64,000 nt of DNA from Bacillota bacterium (GTDB taxonomy: Bacteria; Sysuimicrobiota; Sysuimicrobiia; Sysuimicrobiales; Segetimicrobiaceae). Every line of letters starts with the position of its first letter. Position 1 is the stretch's first letter. Position numbers and translations under genes: made by a program. Location: assembly GCA_021324295.1 (NCBI GenBank), contig JAJPJJ010000082.1, forward strand, positions 102,248 through 166,247, in the 5' to 3' direction. Of this stretch, positions 25,873 through 36,175 are shown in pieces. The notes under the pieces are model-generated. The model saw only the letters and a list, made by a program, of their open reading frames with translations. It had not been told where the DNA came from and searched no databases.

Positions 25873-27468
25873 GTGCGTAAGCGCACGAGCCTGGCTGCGA
25901 TGCTCCCAGCGAGCGTCCTTGTGGCGTGGCTCCTCCTGGTGCTGCCGCGGCCGGCCCTCCCCGCGCCCTCGGGTGAGGAGGGCGGGATCCTGACGTTCCA
26001 CGGCGACGCCGCGCGCACCGGGTGGAACGCCGGCGAGCGCACCCTCACGCCGTCCACCGCGCGCGGCCTCCACAAGCTGTGGACCGCGGCGCTCGAGGGC
26101 GAGATCTACGCGGAGCCGCTGGTCGTGCCGGGCGTCGCGATGCTGGGACGCGTCCGCACCGTCGTCTACGCGGTCACCGAGCGCGACCTCGTCTACGCGC
26201 TCGACGCGGCCGACGGGAAGCGCCTCTGGGGGCCGGTCTCGCTCGGCGACCCGGTCCCCCTCGCGAGCCTCCCGTGCGGGAACATCGATCCCGTTGGGAT
26301 CACGAGCACGCCGGTCGTCGATCGGAGCGCCGGCACGCTGTACGTTGCCGGGCTGACGAGCCCCGACGGGGGGCGCCGCAAGATCTACAAGATCGGCGCG
26401 CTCGACATCAAGAGCGGCGCGCTGCGGCCCGGGTGGCCCGTGGAGATCGCGCCCGCGGCCGCCTCCCGCCGGTTCGACCCCGGCGTTCAGCAGCAGCGCG
26501 GCGCGCTCACGCTGCTGCGGGGGGTGGTATACGTCCCATTCGGCGGCTACTTCGGCGACTGCGGCGACTACCACGGGTGGGTTGTCGGCGTCCCCGTCGC
26601 CGACCCTCACAAGCAGGAGGCCTACGTGACCCCCACGCAGCGCATGGGGGGCATCTGGGCGGCCGGCGGGATCGCCGCCGACCCGGACGGCAACCTGTAC
26701 GCGGCCACAGGAAACAGCGAGTCCACCGGGCGCGTGGACTTCGGCAACAGCGTGCTCCGCCTCGCCACCTCTCCGCTCCGGTTCTCGGTGGCGCCGCGCG
26801 CCTACTTCACCCCGAGCAACTTCGTCTCCCTCAACCAGAGCGACACCGACCTGGGGTCCACGGCGCCGCTCGTGCTGCCCGATCAACCGGGCACGTCGAC
26901 GCCGCGCCTCGTCTTCATCGCCGGGAAGCAGGGGGTCGGGTACTTGATCAACCGGGACGACATGGGCGGGCGCGGCCGCGGCGACGGGATCACGGGCGAG
27001 AGCACGTACAGCCGCTGCGTCTTCGGGACCTGCCAGGGTGGAGGGCCCCAGGTGTTCTCGGCCACCGCGTACTGGGACGGCGGCCCTGCCGGCCGCCTGA
27101 TCCTGGTCCCCGGCCATGGGAGCCAGCCCGCCCCGTGCCGGGGGACCGGCGGCGTGGTGGCGCTGCGCATCGGCGCGGCGCCGGGCTCGCGCGCCGCGAC
27201 GTTCACCGTCGCCTGGTGCAGCCCATCGATGCGCGACCCGGGGGCCCCATCCGTCACGGGCGCGGGGCCGGACGGCGGTCTCGTGTGGGTCGTGGATCGC
27301 GGCGCGGGCGCGCTCTACGCGCTCGATGCGCGCACAGGCGCGGAGGTCTACGTCTCCCGCGGCGCGGACGCGCTCGGCGCGGCCCACCAGTTCATCACGC
27401 CGGCCGTGTGGGGCGGGCGCGTGTACGTCGGCGCGGGCCACGAGGTCGTCGCCTACGGGCTGCGGTAG
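25873..27468 (+). CDS. Exported PQQ-type beta-propeller protein
   Basis: A 531-residue protein with an N-terminal signal peptide (MRKRTSLAAMLPASVLVAW, ending near residue 32), so it is exported. The rest reads as a pyrroloquinoline-quinone-like propeller. Repeated blade motifs include VVYAVTERDLVYALDAADGKRLW, IKSGALRPGW-type turns, and GALYALDARTGAEVYVSRG near the C-terminus. Several paired cysteines (PCGNID, GDCGDYHG, RCVFGTCQG) suggest disulphides outside the cell. GTG 25873 is chosen because GGAGGT stands about six bases upstream and the signal peptide begins there. No catalytic calcium/PQQ residues could be assigned, so it may be a structural or binding propeller rather than a quinoprotein dehydrogenase. 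Confidence 0.75.
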   Translation: MRKRTSLAAMLPASVLVAWLLLVLPRPALPAPSGEEGGILTFHGDAARTGWNAGERTLTPSTARGLHKLWTAALEGEIYAEPLVVPGVAMLGRVRTVVYAVTERDLVYALDAADGKRLWGPVSLGDPVPLASLPCGNIDPVGITSTPVVDRSAGTLYVAGLTSPDGGRRKIYKIGALDIKSGALRPGWPVEIAPAAASRRFDPGVQQQRGALTLLRGVVYVPFGGYFGDCGDYHGWVVGVPVADPHKQEAYVTPTQRMGGIWAAGGIAADPDGNLYAATGNSESTGRVDFGNSVLRLATSPLRFSVAPRAYFTPSNFVSLNQSDTDLGSTAPLVLPDQPGTSTPRLVFIAGKQGVGYLINRDDMGGRGRGDGITGESTYSRCVFGTCQGGGPQVFSATAYWDGGPAGRLILVPGHGSQPAPCRGTGGVVALRIGAAPGSRAATFTVAWCSPSMRDPGAPSVTGAGPDGGLVWVVDRGAGALYALDARTGAEVYVSRGADALGAAHQFITPAVWGGRVYVGAGHEVVAYGLR

Positions 27469-27498
27469 GCCGCCTGCCCGCTGTGCGTGGGAGGCGGC
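27469..27498 (+). terminator. Stem-loop directly after the propeller gene
   Basis: Beginning at the base after the stop codon, GCCGCCT (27469-27475) pairs with AGGCGGC (27492-27498). An inner CCCGC/GTGGG stem and a five-base loop add stability. No T-run follows, so it may act as a weak or factor-assisted terminator or as a 3'-end stabiliser. Confidence 0.4.
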
Positions 27499-27598
27499 GG
27501 GACGAGCAAGCAGGGGAAACTGCCCCGGCCGTGAACAAATGGGCCGGAGCGCGCGGGGCACGCTGATGCCCCACATCGCGTCGACGGGGAGGGGGCGT

Positions 27599-28792
27599 AT
27601 GTGGAGGATCTCCGCCTGGGCCATCGCCGCGGCCCTCGGCGCCGTGCTCGCCGCGCCGGCGCCCCCGGCGCCGGGAGCCGGCGCGGGGCTCGTGTTCGGC
27701 GTCGTCCTCGTCGGCCCGCGCAACGATCACGGGTGGAGCGAGGCGCACTTCATCGCGGGCCAGTACGCGGAGAAGAAGGTCCCCGGCGCGCGGATGGTCT
27801 ACGTGGACAACGTCAACCCGGCCGCCAAGCCCGGGGTGACCGTCCCCCAGATCGTCGACGACATGGTCTCCAAAGGGGCGCGGCTCGTCCTCACGACATC
27901 GGACGACTTCAAGGACGGGACCCTTGAAGCGGCCCGGATGCACCCGCAACTACCCATCATCAACGTCTCGGGCGACCACGCCTGGAAGGCCGGCCGCGAC
28001 TACAAGGCGCCGCCCAACGAGAGCAACTTCATGGGCCGGATGGAGTACATGAAGATGGTCGCCGGCTGCGCCGCGGCGCTCACGACGCGGACCGGGAAGC
28101 TCGGGTATCTCGGCCCGCTCGTCAACGACGAGACCCGGCGGCTGGCCGACTCGGCCTACCTGGGCGCGCGGTACTGCTGGGCCACGTATCTCAGGAAGAG
28201 CCCGGCGAGCCTGCGGTTCAAGGTGACGTGGATCGGGTTCTGGTTCAACATCCCCGGCCAGACGCTCGATCCGACCAAGGTCGCCGACGACTTCTACAAC
28301 ACGGGCTTCGATGTGGTGATCTCCGGCATCGACACGACGGAGGCGCTGGTCGAGGCGAACAAGCTGGCCAGGGCGGGGAAGCGCGTGTGGGCGGTCCCGT
28401 ACGACTTCAAGGGCGCCTGCCGGGAAGCGCCGGCCGTCTGCCTGGGCGTCCCCTACTTCAACTGGGGGCCGGCCTACGTCAAGGCAATCACGCTGGTCCG
28501 CGACGGCGCCTACAAGCAGTACTGGGATTGGAACGGCCCCGACTGGAAGAACATCAACGATCCCGACACCTCCGCCGTCGGCTTCGAGCGGGGGCCCGCG
28601 CTGAGCGCCGCAGCCAGCGCCAGGCTGGACGGGCTGATCAGGGGGATGGGCGCCGGCTCGATCGTGCTGTGGAAGGGGCCGCTGCGGCTCCAGGACGGCT
28701 CGCTCTACCTCCGGGCGGGCCAGGTGGCGAGCGATCAGCAGGTCTGGTACATGCCGCAACTCCTGCAGGGCATGGAAGGGCCGAGCAAGTAG
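27599..28792 (+). CDS. BMP family ABC substrate-binding protein (purine/nucleoside type)
   Basis: Receptor of a basic-membrane-protein-type ABC importer, 397 residues. After a signal peptide (MWRISAWAIAAALGAVLAA), the mature domain opens with FGVVLVGPRNDHGWSEAHFIAG, the typical BMP ligand-cradle motif (the family usually has GxxDxGWS). GDHAWK, NESNFMGRMEYMKMVAGCAAA and the C-terminal GFERGPALS are also family-like. A GGGGAGGGGGCG ribosome site precedes the ATG. Known BMP receptors bind purine nucleosides, purines or autoinducer-like sugars. Three transport subunits follow, and an adenine deaminase converges on the locus, so a purine ligand is likely. Confidence 0.88.
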   Translation: MWRISAWAIAAALGAVLAAPAPPAPGAGAGLVFGVVLVGPRNDHGWSEAHFIAGQYAEKKVPGARMVYVDNVNPAAKPGVTVPQIVDDMVSKGARLVLTTSDDFKDGTLEAARMHPQLPIINVSGDHAWKAGRDYKAPPNESNFMGRMEYMKMVAGCAAALTTRTGKLGYLGPLVNDETRRLADSAYLGARYCWATYLRKSPASLRFKVTWIGFWFNIPGQTLDPTKVADDFYNTGFDVVISGIDTTEALVEANKLARAGKRVWAVPYDFKGACREAPAVCLGVPYFNWGPAYVKAITLVRDGAYKQYWDWNGPDWKNINDPDTSAVGFERGPALSAAASARLDGLIRGMGAGSIVLWKGPLRLQDGSLYLRAGQVASDQQVWYMPQLLQGMEGPSK

Positions 28793-28852
28793 TGCTCCCC
28801 CTCGCGGCGCTCCCTGCGCCGGCAGCGGCGCGGTCGTCCGTGGGGCAGCCGC

Positions 28853-30316
28853 ATGCGGGTCGAGCTGAGGGACATCCATAAGTCGTTTGGCCCGGTGCGG
28901 GCGAACGACGGCGTGAGCCTCACGGCGGACGCCGGGACCATTCACGGCATCCTGGGCGAGAACGGCGCGGGCAAGAGCACGCTGATGAAGGTCCTGGCCG
29001 GGATCCTCCAGCCGGACCGCGGAGAGATCCTCCTCGATGGAGCCCCGGTGCGGATCTCCTCGCCCGCGGCGGCGATCCGGCTCGGCATCGGGATGCTGCA
29101 GCAGGATCCGCTCGACTTCCCCTCGCTCAGCGTGCTCGACAACTTCCTCCTGGGCAGCCCCGGCGGTCTCGTCCTGGATCGCCGGCGCGCGCGCGACGCG
29201 TTGCGGCGACTGGGGGCCCGCTTCGCCTTCGCCCTCGATCCGGATGCGCGCGGCGAGGACCTCACCGTCGGCGAGCGCCAGCAGCTCGAGATCCTCCGTC
29301 TGCTCCGGCTCGGCGTCCGGGTCCTCATCCTCGATGAGCCGACGACGGCGATCTCGGCGTCCCAGCGAGGTCAGCTGTTCGCCGCGCTCCGCGCGATGGC
29401 CGCAGACGGCAAGGTCGTGTTCTTCGTGTCGCACAAGCTCGAAGAGGTCCAGGAGCTCTGCGACGCGGTCACCGTCCTGCGGCGCGGCCGGGTGGCCGGC
29501 GAGGCGGCGATGCCCGCCGAGACCGGGCGGCTGGTGCAGCTCATGTTCGGCCAGGAGCCGCCGCGCGTAACCCGAGCCCGGCTGCCCCTCGGCCCCCCGG
29601 TGCTCGAGCTCGCCGACGTCACGGCGAGCGACGCCCGCCTGACGCTCGAGCACGTGTCGCTCCAGGTCCGCGCCGGGGAGGTCGTCGGGCTGGCGGGCCT
29701 GGAAGGCAGCGGCCAGCGGCTGTTCCTCCACGCGTGCGCGGGGCTCGCGCCGGTGACGCGCGGCCGCGTGCGCATCGCGGGCCGCGACCTGACCGGCCGC
29801 TCCTACGCGCAGTTCCTCGCCGCGGGCGGTGCCTACCTGCCGGCCGGCCGCCTCGGCGAGGGGCTCATCCCCGGCCTCACGCTGACCGAGCACGCTGCTC
29901 TCGCGGGCCGCCACGGCACCCTGTTTGTGGACTGGCGCGCCGCGGCGCGCGCCGCCGCCCGCCACATCGGGGAGCTCCATATCCGCGGCACGCCTCGCAC
30001 CGACGTGCAGGCCCTCTCCGGTGGGAACCAGCAGCGGGCGCTGCTGGCGTTGCTGCCGGACCACGTCTCCGTCCTCCTCATGGAGCACCCCACCCGTGGC
30101 CTGGACCTCGAGTCCGCGGAGGAGATCTGGCGCCGGCTGCTCGACCGGCGGGCGCGGGGAACCGCGATCGTGTTCTCTTCCTCGGATCTCGACGAGCTGC
30201 TGGCGCGCAGCGACCGCATCCTGGTGTTCTCCGGCGGGCGCGTCGCCGGCCCCCTGGATGCCCGCGAAGCCACGGTGGAGCGTCTGGGCGAGCTGATCGG
30301 GGGGAAGGGCGTCTGA
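28853..30316 (+). CDS. Nucleoside-type ABC importer ATPase (two ATPase domains)
   Basis: A 487-residue ATP-binding subunit with two fused nucleotide-binding domains, as in YufO/RbsA-like proteins. Domain 1: Walker A GENGAGKSTLMK, signature LTVGERQQLEI, Walker B VLILDEPTTAIS. Domain 2 (from about 245): a degenerate P-loop LAGLEGSGQRLFLH, signature LSGGNQQRALLA, and LLMEHPTRGLD. In that last motif the usual catalytic acidic residue is a histidine, so domain 2 probably binds but does not hydrolyse ATP well. This asymmetry is common in the family. It probably starts with ATG and follows the receptor gene by 60 bases. Its TGA overlaps the first codons of the permease. Confidence 0.92.
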   Translation: MRVELRDIHKSFGPVRANDGVSLTADAGTIHGILGENGAGKSTLMKVLAGILQPDRGEILLDGAPVRISSPAAAIRLGIGMLQQDPLDFPSLSVLDNFLLGSPGGLVLDRRRARDALRRLGARFAFALDPDARGEDLTVGERQQLEILRLLRLGVRVLILDEPTTAISASQRGQLFAALRAMAADGKVVFFVSHKLEEVQELCDAVTVLRRGRVAGEAAMPAETGRLVQLMFGQEPPRVTRARLPLGPPVLELADVTASDARLTLEHVSLQVRAGEVVGLAGLEGSGQRLFLHACAGLAPVTRGRVRIAGRDLTGRSYAQFLAAGGAYLPAGRLGEGLIPGLTLTEHAALAGRHGTLFVDWRAAARAAARHIGELHIRGTPRTDVQALSGGNQQRALLALLPDHVSVLLMEHPTRGLDLESAEEIWRRLLDRRARGTAIVFSSSDLDELLARSDRILVFSGGRVAGPLDAREATVERLGELIGGKGV

Positions 30317-31380
30317 GGGACGGGGGCTCCATCCGATGGGCCGGCGCGGTCCGCAGTATCGGGGCCGGCCTCGCCGGCATCGCCGCAACGGCCGGCGTCG
30401 GTGCTGCGATCCTCGCGGTGCTGGGGGCGTCTCCCGTAGAGGCCTACCGGCTGATCGTCGCCGGCGCGCTGGGACAGCCCGAGCGCGTCGCGTTCGTGCT
30501 CTCCGCCTGGGCCCCTCTGCTCCTCGCGGCGGCGGGGTTGCTCGTCACCTTCGCCGCCGGCCTCTGGAACATCGGGGTCGAGGGGCAGGTGCTCCTGGGC
30601 GCGGTGTTTGCGACCGGGGCGCTCCGAGCCCTGGGACACCTGCTCCCGCCCCCGGGCGCGGTGCTCCTCGCGGGCCTCGCCGCGGTCCTGGGGGGCAGCC
30701 TGTGGGCGTTGCTCGCGGGGGCGCTGCGCGCCTACGGCAACGTGAACGAGATCTTCGGCGGGCTGGGGCTCAACTTCATCGCCGGCAGCCTGACGGTCTA
30801 CCTGGTGCTCGGTCCGTGGGCCCGGCCCGGCATCGCCTCCACCAGCGGGACGCTGCCGTTTGCGCCGTCGTTGTGGCTGCCGACGATCCCGGTCCCGCCG
30901 CTTGAGGTCCCCGGCGAGGTGTTCCTCGGCATCGCGGCGATGGGCGCGGTCTCCGTCGCCCTCCGCGGAACCTACTTCGGCCTGCATCTCGCTGCGATCG
31001 GGAGAAGCCTGCGGGCGGCGCACCTTCGGGGGATCCCCACCACCCGGGAGATGCTGCGGGCGTTTGCGGCCTGCGGCGGGCTCGCCGGGCTCGCGGGGTT
31101 CGTGCTGGTCACCGGCGCGCACTCGCGCCACCAGCTCTTCCCCCTGATCTCGGGAGGGGACGGGTTCCTGGCGATCCTCGTGGTGCTGCTCGCCGGCCGC
31201 AGCGCCCTGGCGTGCATCCTCATCTCCGGGGCGTTTGCGGCGATCTCGATGGGGAGCCTGCAGCTGCCGCTCGCGATGCAGCTCGACTCCTCGATGGGCG
31301 GGGTCATTCAGAGCCTGCTCGTGCTGTGCGCGATCCTCCTCCGGGGCCTCCGGGCGCGGCTCGTCTCTCGGGAGGGATGA
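30313..31380 (+). CDS. Nucleoside-type ABC importer permease 1
   Basis: Membrane subunit of the BMP-type importer, about 355 residues with many hydrophobic helices. The family block GLWNIGVEGQVLLGAVFATGAL is clear, and ANEIFGG-like NVNEIFGGLGLNFIAGSL follows. No ATG, GTG or TTG exists at the expected N-terminus. The best candidate is CTG 30313, which forms a CTGA overlap with the ATPase stop and has GGGGGGAAGGG just upstream. The next in-frame GTG (30418) would cut into the first helix (GIAATAGVGAAILAVLGA). The start assignment is therefore tentative while the gene itself is secure. It ends with TGA at 31378-31380, overlapped by an out-of-frame ATG. Confidence 0.85.
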   Translation: MRDGGSIRWAGAVRSIGAGLAGIAATAGVGAAILAVLGASPVEAYRLIVAGALGQPERVAFVLSAWAPLLLAAAGLLVTFAAGLWNIGVEGQVLLGAVFATGALRALGHLLPPPGAVLLAGLAAVLGGSLWALLAGALRAYGNVNEIFGGLGLNFIAGSLTVYLVLGPWARPGIASTSGTLPFAPSLWLPTIPVPPLEVPGEVFLGIAAMGAVSVALRGTYFGLHLAAIGRSLRAAHLRGIPTTREMLRAFAACGGLAGLAGFVLVTGAHSRHQLFPLISGGDGFLAILVVLLAGRSALACILISGAFAAISMGSLQLPLAMQLDSSMGGVIQSLLVLCAILLRGLRARLVSREG

Positions 31381-31413
31381 GCGATCGACATCCTCGTCCT
31401 CGCCGCCGCCGTC

Positions 31414-32370
31414 GTGGCCGCCTCGCCGCCCGTCGTCTTCGCGGTGCTCGGCGAGACGCTCGCGGAGCGGTCGGGCGTCATCAACCTCTCCCTCGACGGG
31501 CTGCTCCTGCTCACGGCGATGGTCGCCTTTGCCGCGGCGCGGGCCACGACCACCCTGCTCGCGGGCTTTGCCGCCGCGATGGCCGTCGGCGCCCTGGTCG
31601 GCCTCGTGGTCGCGGTGGCCAGCCTGACCCTCCGTCAACACCAGGTCGCCGCCGGCTTCGTGTTGACGCTGCTCTGCCAAAACCTCGCCTACGTCCTCGG
31701 CGCCCCGGTCGCCCACCTCCCCGGCCCCCAGGTGGCGCACCTTCCGCTGCCGCTGTTCCGGAACTGGCCGGTCCTCGGGCCGGTGCTCTTCAGCCAGGAC
31801 CCGCTGGTCTACCTGAGCATCGCCGCGACCGCGGCCGCCTGGTGGTACCTCGCCAAGACGCGGCCCGGGCTGGTCCTGCGGGGCGCTGGCGAGCGGCCGG
31901 CCGCCGCGCTGGCCCGCGGCATCCACGTCACGCGGGTCCGGTACCTGTACACGCTCGCGGGCGGCGCGCTCGTGGGGCTCGGCGGGGCGGCGTTCTCGCT
32001 CGCGGTCAAGCCGGGGTGGAGCCGCCCGTACGGCATCGAGGGCACCGGCTGGATCGTGCTGGCGATCGTGATCTTCGGGAACTGGGACCCGCTGCGCGGG
32101 GCGGCGGGCGCGTACCTGTTTGTCCTGCTCCAGACGCTGGCGACCGTCCTGCAGAGCCTGATGCCGCGCGTGCCCACCCAGGTGTTCCCCACGCTGCCGT
32201 TCCCGCTGATGATCCTCGCGCTCCTGCTCGTGACCGTGGGGAACTCCGAGTGGGTCCAGCGGGGGCTCCGCCGCCTGCCCGCCGGGACCCGCCGCGGCGT
32301 CGTGCGCGTCCTCCGCGCGCTGCAGGCATCGCCCCCGGCCGCGCTGGGGGTCCCGCTCGAGCAAGAGTGA
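31414..32370 (+). CDS. Nucleoside-type ABC importer permease 2
   Basis: Second membrane subunit, 318 residues from GTG 31414. Conserved features are LGETLAERSGVINLSLDGLLLL and ALRGAGERPAAALARGIHVTRVR-like text, with a late GIEGTGWIVLAIVIFGNWDPLRG. Homologues normally begin about ten residues earlier with a first helix (here IDILVLAAAVVAASPPVV). That stretch is in frame but holds no ATG, GTG or TTG back to the stop at 31378. A GGGAGGG ribosome site sits just before it, pointing to an ATC start at 31384 or to a base-calling error. It completes the receptor-ATPase-permease-permease set. Confidence 0.85.
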   Translation: MAASPPVVFAVLGETLAERSGVINLSLDGLLLLTAMVAFAAARATTTLLAGFAAAMAVGALVGLVVAVASLTLRQHQVAAGFVLTLLCQNLAYVLGAPVAHLPGPQVAHLPLPLFRNWPVLGPVLFSQDPLVYLSIAATAAAWWYLAKTRPGLVLRGAGERPAAALARGIHVTRVRYLYTLAGGALVGLGGAAFSLAVKPGWSRPYGIEGTGWIVLAIVIFGNWDPLRGAAGAYLFVLLQTLATVLQSLMPRVPTQVFPTLPFPLMILALLLVTVGNSEWVQRGLRRLPAGTRRGVVRVLRALQASPPAALGVPLEQE

Positions 32371-32429
32371 GACCGCGCGCTACCGCATGATCTCCCGAGT
32401 CTGCGGGGGGTGCGGACAGACGGATCGGC

Positions 32430-32490
32430 CGCGGGGGTGCCCCGCGCGTGCGGTCGCGGAACGGCCTCCCGCCCCAACGCATCGCGGGAG
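32430..32490. terminator. Two stem-loops between convergent genes
   Basis: CGCGGGG-GTG-CCCCGCG (32430-32446) is a perfect seven-base stem with a three-base loop. CTCCCGC (32466-32472) pairs with GCGGGAG (32484-32490). They lie in the 196-base gap between the permease and adenine deaminase genes, which run toward each other, so a two-way terminator is plausible. Neither has a T-run. Confidence 0.35.
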
Positions 32491-32566
32491 CACGGCGATC
32501 CGTTGGGGGCCCCGGGAGGGCGCGCAGCGCGGGCCCGCCGCCCCCTCGAAATCGCGCGACGCCGCG

Positions 32567-34668
<2,102 letters not shown>

Positions 34669-34699
34669 GGTCCCCGCGATCGCCTTTCCGCTCAGTGGC

Positions 34700-35194
34700 C
34701 TACGGCGTCAGATTCGCCGGGATCAGCCGCTCCACGATGAGGACATCGCGCCAGGCCCCATCGAGGCGCCCGTGCTTCTCGTAGCGGCCGACCTCGCGGA
34801 ACCCGACGGACCGCAGAAGCCGCAGGCTGGCCGTGTTCTCCGGGAAGACGCGGGACACGAGCTTCCAGAAGCCGGCGCGCTCGGCCTCCCGGATCAGCGC
34901 CTCCATCGCCAGACGGCCCGCGCCGCGCCGCCGCGCGGCGCGGGCCGCGTACACGGAGAACTCCGCGATCCCCGCGTAGCACGTGCGCGGCCGGTACGTG
35001 GACGTGGAGGCGAAGGCGATGATCCTGCCCTCTTCCTCGACGACGACGATCGGGTGCACGCCGTCGAACCAGCCGCGCACGTCCTCGGGCGTCCGCGGCT
35101 GCGTCTCGAACGTGGCGGCGCGGTCCTCGATGCCCTCGTTGTAGATGCGGGCGATCGCGGGCGCATCGTCGGGTCCGGCGGGCCGGGCGCGCAT
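34700..35194 (-). CDS. GNAT family N-acetyltransferase (PAT/Bar-like)
   Basis: A 164-residue acetyltransferase resembling the phosphinothricin/arsinothricin acetyltransferase group. The N-terminus MRARPAGPDDAPAIARIYN, the FETQPRTPEDVRGWF block, and the acetyl-CoA loop RRRGAGRLAMEAL are typical, as is ENTASLRLLRSVGFREVGRYEKHG. Members acetylate small amine substrates with acetyl-CoA. The specific substrate here cannot be told. The gene lies between the SDR and CapA genes on the same strand with gaps of 16 and 31 bases, so they may be co-transcribed. Confidence 0.87.
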   Translation of the reverse strand: MRARPAGPDDAPAIARIYNEGIEDRAATFETQPRTPEDVRGWFDGVHPIVVVEEEGRIIAFASTSTYRPRTCYAGIAEFSVYAARAARRRGAGRLAMEALIREAERAGFWKLVSRVFPENTASLRLLRSVGFREVGRYEKHGRLDGAWRDVLIVERLIPANLTP

Positions 35195-35210
35195 CGGGCT
35201 TCGGGCTCGC

Positions 35211-35978
35211 TCAGAAGTAGTTGGACGTGATCCCCCCGTCCACGACCATCACGCTGCCGTTCACCCAGGTGGACTCGTCGGAGGCCAGATAGAGGGCCAT
35301 GCTGACGATGTCGTCCGGGCGGCCGAACCGGCCCATCGGGATCCGGTCGAGGCGGCGCTTCCGGGCCTCGGGGTTGTTGAGCAGCCACGACGTCAGGAGC
35401 GGCGTCTCGATCGGGCCGGGCGCGATCGCGTTGGTCCGGATCCCGCGCGGACCGAACTGAACGGCCAGGGACTTCGTGAGCGCGAGCACCCCGCCCTTGC
35501 TCGCCGTGTACGCGTCCTGGGGCACCGTGCAGCCGACGAGCGCGACGAAGGAGGCGACGTTGATGATCGAGCCGCCGCCGCCACGCAGGAGCTCCGGGAT
35601 CCCGTGCTTGCAGCAGAGGTAGATGCCTTTGAGGTTGACCGCCATCACCTGGTCCCAGACCGCCTCCTCGACATCGACGACGGAGCCGTCCTGCTCGGGG
35701 AAGATCCCGGCGTTGTTGTAGAGCACGTCGAGCCGGCCGAAGCGCTCCACGGTGCGCCGGACCATGGCGCGCACGTCGCCTTCCTTCGAAACGTCGGCGC
35801 GGACGAACAGGGCGTCCCCGCCGTCCCGGGCGATGCGGGCGGCGGTCTCCTCGCCCCCCTCGGCGGCGACGTCAACCGCGGCGACGCGCGCCCCCTCGCG
35901 GGCGAAGGTGAGCGCGGCGAGGCGCCCCATGCCGCTCCCGGCGCCAGTGATCAGGACCACCTTGTCACGGAGCCGCAT
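35211..35978 (-). CDS. SDR family oxidoreductase
   Basis: Classical short-chain dehydrogenase, 255 residues. The NAD(P) motif is TGAGSGMG (11-18), with NNAG at about 88-91. The catalytic residues are N115, S143, Y157 and K161 (YTASK). The C-terminal IAPGPIETPLL and DDIVSMALYLASDESTWVNG are standard. Acidic D36 after the second strand favours NAD over NADP. Substrates are typically alcohols or beta-ketoacyl groups; none can be assigned. It is the first gene of the minus-strand group that continues into the GNAT and CapA genes, and starts with ATG at 35978. Confidence 0.88.
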   Translation of the reverse strand: MRLRDKVVLITGAGSGMGRLAALTFAREGARVAAVDVAAEGGEETAARIARDGGDALFVRADVSKEGDVRAMVRRTVERFGRLDVLYNNAGIFPEQDGSVVDVEEAVWDQVMAVNLKGIYLCCKHGIPELLRGGGGSIINVASFVALVGCTVPQDAYTASKGGVLALTKSLAVQFGPRGIRTNAIAPGPIETPLLTSWLLNNPEARKRRLDRIPMGRFGRPDDIVSMALYLASDESTWVNGSVMVVDGGITSNYF

Positions 35979-36175
35979 GCATCACCCCTCCGGCGTGGCC
36001 TGGTGCTTTGGTACACCCCCGGCGGCAGATGGCGGTGCGGCGGGGGGCCGCCCCCGGCTCCGCGCCGACGCGGTCTGCAATTTGGCGCGGCGGTCCGCTA
36101 GAAGCGACCGCGTCGAACGTCCGCTCCGGGCGGGTCCCCGTGCCCTCTCCGGACCGCCACCGGATGCGCCCAGGG

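Noticed and set aside
32430..32490. Rho-independent terminators with confidence
   Set aside because: The hairpins are good, but neither is followed by a T-run, so they are listed only as low-confidence terminators.
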